From NCBI GenBank assembly GCA_021828635.1, contig JAJZEJ010000347.1, positions 1-8,448 of the forward strand: 8,448 nt of DNA, given 5' to 3'. The notes below the pieces were generated by a model. It saw only the letters and a list, made by a program, of their open reading frames with translations, was not told where the DNA came from and searched no databases. Source of the stretch: Chloroflexota bacterium. Its GTDB lineage: Bacteria > Chloroflexota > Ktedonobacteria > Ktedonobacterales > Ktedonobacteraceae. Numbering within the stretch: position 1 is the first letter of the stretch; every line of letters starts with the position of its first letter. The position numbers and the translations under genes are program-made. This document shows positions 6,466 through 8,448 of the stretch, piece by piece.

Positions 6466-6493
6466 GCAGGACGACCACAAGGAATCGTCCTGC
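6466..6493 (+). terminator. Perfect 9-bp hairpin after the helicase gene
   Basis: GCAGGACGA (6466-6474) and TCGTCCTGC (6485-6493) pair exactly around a 10-base loop, starting 4 nt after the helicase stop at 6461. No run of T follows (CCGCTTGCTACACG), so it is not a textbook intrinsic terminator. It may stabilise the 3' end of the mRNA or assist Rho-dependent or inefficient termination. Confidence 0.5.
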
Positions 6494-6756
6494 CCGCTTG
6501 CTACACGATAATCATTCACAAGCCCCCCGTGCGTAAAGTATGTTACTGCCCCGTTTATTGCAAAGAGGGATGATGGTTCCCAAATCTTAACTGGCAAACA
6601 TTACTATAGTCATGCCTTTATGGCTGATGCATTGTCAGAATGAAGGAAGTTGACTAAGATGTACAAGTGTAACACTATCTTAAATGGCTTGGGAAGAGAT
6701 GGCGGTGGATTGGACGCACATACGCAAATACGTCAGCACGAATAAAGAGGTAGTTC
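6494..6756. other. Intergenic region between helicase and kinase genes
   Basis: No convincing gene is seen here. The strongest signal is TTGACT at 6650-6655 with a weak -10 (CACTAT, 6673-6678) at 17-nt spacing, which would start the kinase transcript near 6685 with a leader of about 70 nt. The kinase ribosome binding site AAAGAGG is at 6744-6750. A small hairpin AGTCAT/ATGGCT around 6609-6626 is too weak to interpret. Confidence 0.4.
6650..6678 (+). promoter_or_regulatory. Possible promoter of the kinase gene
   Basis: TTGACT matches the -35 consensus at five of six positions, and the spacing to CACTAT is 17 nt, but that -10 matches at only three positions. The location, about 80-105 nt before the kinase ATG, is right. 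The call rests mainly on the -35 box. Confidence 0.33.
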
Positions 6757-8448
6757 ATGAACGCAGAATCATTGATTGGAACGGTGCTTGGCACCTGTAC
6801 GTTGCAACGGTTGATCGGGCAAGGGGGAATGGGAGCTGTCTATCTGGCACAACAATCACGCCCACGTCGTCAAGTCGCTGTGAAAGTACTTATGCCGATG
6901 ACGCCGCTAAATGCTAATCAATTAGCCGCGTTCCTGGAGCGTTTCCGGCGCGAAACCGATGCAGCAGCCTCATTGGAGCATTCCAATATTGTGCCGGTGC
7001 ATGAGTATGGCGAACGCGATGGTTTGGCCTATCTGGTCATGCCCTATATTAGTGGTGGCACGTTGCGTGATGAGATGGAGCGTCTGGAGACGTTGCCACT
7101 AGAAAAAGTGGTGCGTTACTTAGATCAGGTCGCGGCTGCGCTGGATTTTGCGCATGAGCATGGTGTTGTTCACCGCGACATCAAGCCCGCGAATATTTTG
7201 ATGACGACCGATGGGCGTTTGCTCTTAACCGATTTTGGCTTGGTTAAGATTGTGGCGGAGGGCCAGGCTCCCCAGGCGCGTCTCACTAGTGTCGGCGTGC
7301 CGGTTGGCACACCTGACTATATGGCACCAGAGCAGGTGATTGGTGAGGGTGTTGATGGACGGGCTGATCTCTATTCGTTAGGTGTCATCCTCTATCAGAT
7401 GGTTACGGGTACAACCCCTTTCCAGGGTGAGACGCCAATGCAGATCGCGGCGCAACACCTGCAAATTCCACCGCCCTCGCCGCAAATGCTGCGCCCCGAT
7501 TTACCAGTGGAGGCTGAACAGGTAATCCTGCGGGCATTGGCTAAACGCCCGGCGCAACGCTATGCGACAGCGAAAGAGTTGGCCGATGCCTTCCGTACCG
7601 CGCTTATCGGTACCGGTATTGCTTTATACAATGGTATTGATGAAGAACTACTCCTCAGAATTACCAATAGTCATCTCCAGGCCGTCAAGAATGACATTGA
7701 TTTCGCTTTGCCAACCTCAACACTACCAGCTATCAAGGCGAAGCAGGGTGGTGGCTTGCTAAGCAGGACGACCGCGCAGATGCCAGCGGCGACGGCGACG
7801 TTAGCAACTCAGGCGCAGGAGCCGATGACACGCAATAATGGCGGTTTACTCTCGCGCACCGGTAAATTTCCGCAAGTTGGTACAGGCATGCTTCCGGTCG
7901 TTTACGGTTCAAGCACTGATACTGCGGCTAGCCTGAATAAGATGCAAATAGCGAATATCGCTACAGTCGAGCAGGCGACACCACCAGAGACACAATCGGC
8001 CCAGCTACCGATGATTGGACAGCAGATGTCACCTGTGCTTAGCACAACGTCGGCAGCAATGCCGGTTGCCGGTCAAGCGGCTGGTACACGGCGTAATACA
8101 GTGAAGTTGACCAGCCCGGTCAAAGTTGTGCAGGTGCCGGTCGCGGGTCAGCCGGGGCAGTTCGTCACCGGCCTGTTGCCTGTGACACCCCAAGCGCAGT
8201 CGGAAAGCAAAAAGCGTGAGATGACATTGGGCATGAAGTTGTTAACGTCTGTGCTGGTCTGTGTGTTGCTGGCTGCTACCGTTGGGGTTGCCTGGTTCTT
8301 CAGATCGCACGCAAGCCAACCGACAATGCAGAAGCAGCAGCATCCTACCACGCTGAGTACGCCGAATGCACAGGCGACGGCTCTCGCAAAGGCAACCGCA
8401 ACCGCTCAGGCCAATATTATTCTCTACGATTCGTTATCGTCTAACATC
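6757..8448 (+). CDS. Transmembrane PknB-type serine/threonine protein kinase (3' end outside window)
   Basis: The frame starts at ATG 6757, with AAAGAGG 6 nt upstream, and is open to the right edge (564 codons seen). The N-terminal domain is a complete Hanks-type kinase: glycine loop GQGGMGAVY (21-29), ATP lysine Lys43 in VAVK, helix C Glu66, catalytic HRDIKPAN (139-146) with Asp141, DFG (159-161), activation loop ending GTPDYMAPE (184-192), and DLYSLGVILYQMVTG in the C-lobe. It should phosphorylate Ser/Thr of cytoplasmic proteins. After about residue 275 comes a long Gln/Thr/Ala/Pro-rich linker containing two GGLLSRT copies. One hydrophobic segment (about 493-515, LLTSVLVCVLLAATVGVAWFF) is followed by an Ala/Thr/Gln-rich outer stalk (ATALAKATATAQANI). 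This suggests an inside-kinase, outside-sensor arrangement. The sensor domain beyond ILYDSLSSN is cut off; similar kinases in Ktedonobacteria often carry a lectin/laminin-G-like fold there, which is recalled knowledge and not visible here. No cognate phosphatase or FHA gene is nearby. Confidence 0.93.
   Translation, partial: MNAESLIGTVLGTCTLQRLIGQGGMGAVYLAQQSRPRRQVAVKVLMPMTPLNANQLAAFLERFRRETDAAASLEHSNIVPVHEYGERDGLAYLVMPYISGGTLRDEMERLETLPLEKVVRYLDQVAAALDFAHEHGVVHRDIKPANILMTTDGRLLLTDFGLVKIVAEGQAPQARLTSVGVPVGTPDYMAPEQVIGEGVDGRADLYSLGVILYQMVTGTTPFQGETPMQIAAQHLQIPPPSPQMLRPDLPVEAEQVILRALAKRPAQRYATAKELADAFRTALIGTGIALYNGIDEELLLRITNSHLQAVKNDIDFALPTSTLPAIKAKQGGGLLSRTTAQMPAATATLATQAQEPMTRNNGGLLSRTGKFPQVGTGMLPVVYGSSTDTAASLNKMQIANIATVEQATPPETQSAQLPMIGQQMSPVLSTTSAAMPVAGQAAGTRRNTVKLTSPVKVVQVPVAGQPGQFVTGLLPVTPQAQSESKKREMTLGMKLLTSVLVCVLLAATVGVAWFFRSHASQPTMQKQQHPTTLSTPNAQATALAKATATAQANIILYDSLSSNI

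Noticed and set aside
6684..6917. 77-codon plus-strand frame overlapping the kinase start
   Set aside because: It overlaps the glycine loop region of the kinase in another frame; the kinase has the better ribosome binding site and full motif set.
6463..7773. Exact 14-nt repeat TAAGCAGGACGACC at 6463-6476 and 7760-7773
   Set aside because: One 14-nt match in a window this size has an appreciable chance of arising randomly; the second copy is inside coding sequence and lacks the pairing hairpin arm.

Overview
The window looks like a stretch of a moderate-GC bacterial chromosome, most likely from Chloroflexota and probably class Ktedonobacteria. That placement is an inference. It rests on three things: a PknB-type receptor kinase with an Ala/Thr-rich extracellular stalk, a Ski2-like helicase with a DSHCT tail, and a short HicB-like gene next to a GGGCGTG...CACGCCC palindrome of the kind scattered through Chloroflexota genomes. 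No rRNA, tRNA, CRISPR array or transposase is visible.

Left third (1-3260): three co-directional genes with short gaps (30 and 60 nt) and good ribosome binding sites, probably one operon. The first is cut by the left edge and ends in a peptidoglycan-binding domain. The second is a T4-type (GH24-like) lysozyme with its catalytic triad spacing preserved, fused to an IPT/TIG domain. The third is a 599-residue protein of unknown function. The first and third share a C-terminal signature (IPGxQIVGxxxxILPxxP), so they are paralogues flanking the lysozyme. Neither complete protein has a Sec signal peptide. This is the least ordinary part of the window: a possible wall-targeting effector module with an unexplained export route. 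A hairpin that could act as a terminator follows the third gene.

Middle (3260-3840): a small minus-strand HicB-like antitoxin gene has no HicA toxin beside it. Its C-terminus runs into the GGGCGTG palindrome, suggesting erosion by a repeat. Past it lie a tandem octamer, a good sigma70-type promoter and a roughly 100-nt leader with two mutually exclusive hairpins.

Right half (3843-8448): a Ski2/HelY-like superfamily 2 RNA helicase (872 residues from the preferred ATG) carries an unusual charged insert of about 90 residues between its RecA domains. It is followed by a perfect 9-bp hairpin, a 295-nt spacer, and a transmembrane serine/threonine kinase whose gene runs off the right edge. The helicase and kinase have separate expression signals and no obvious functional link to the left-hand cluster.
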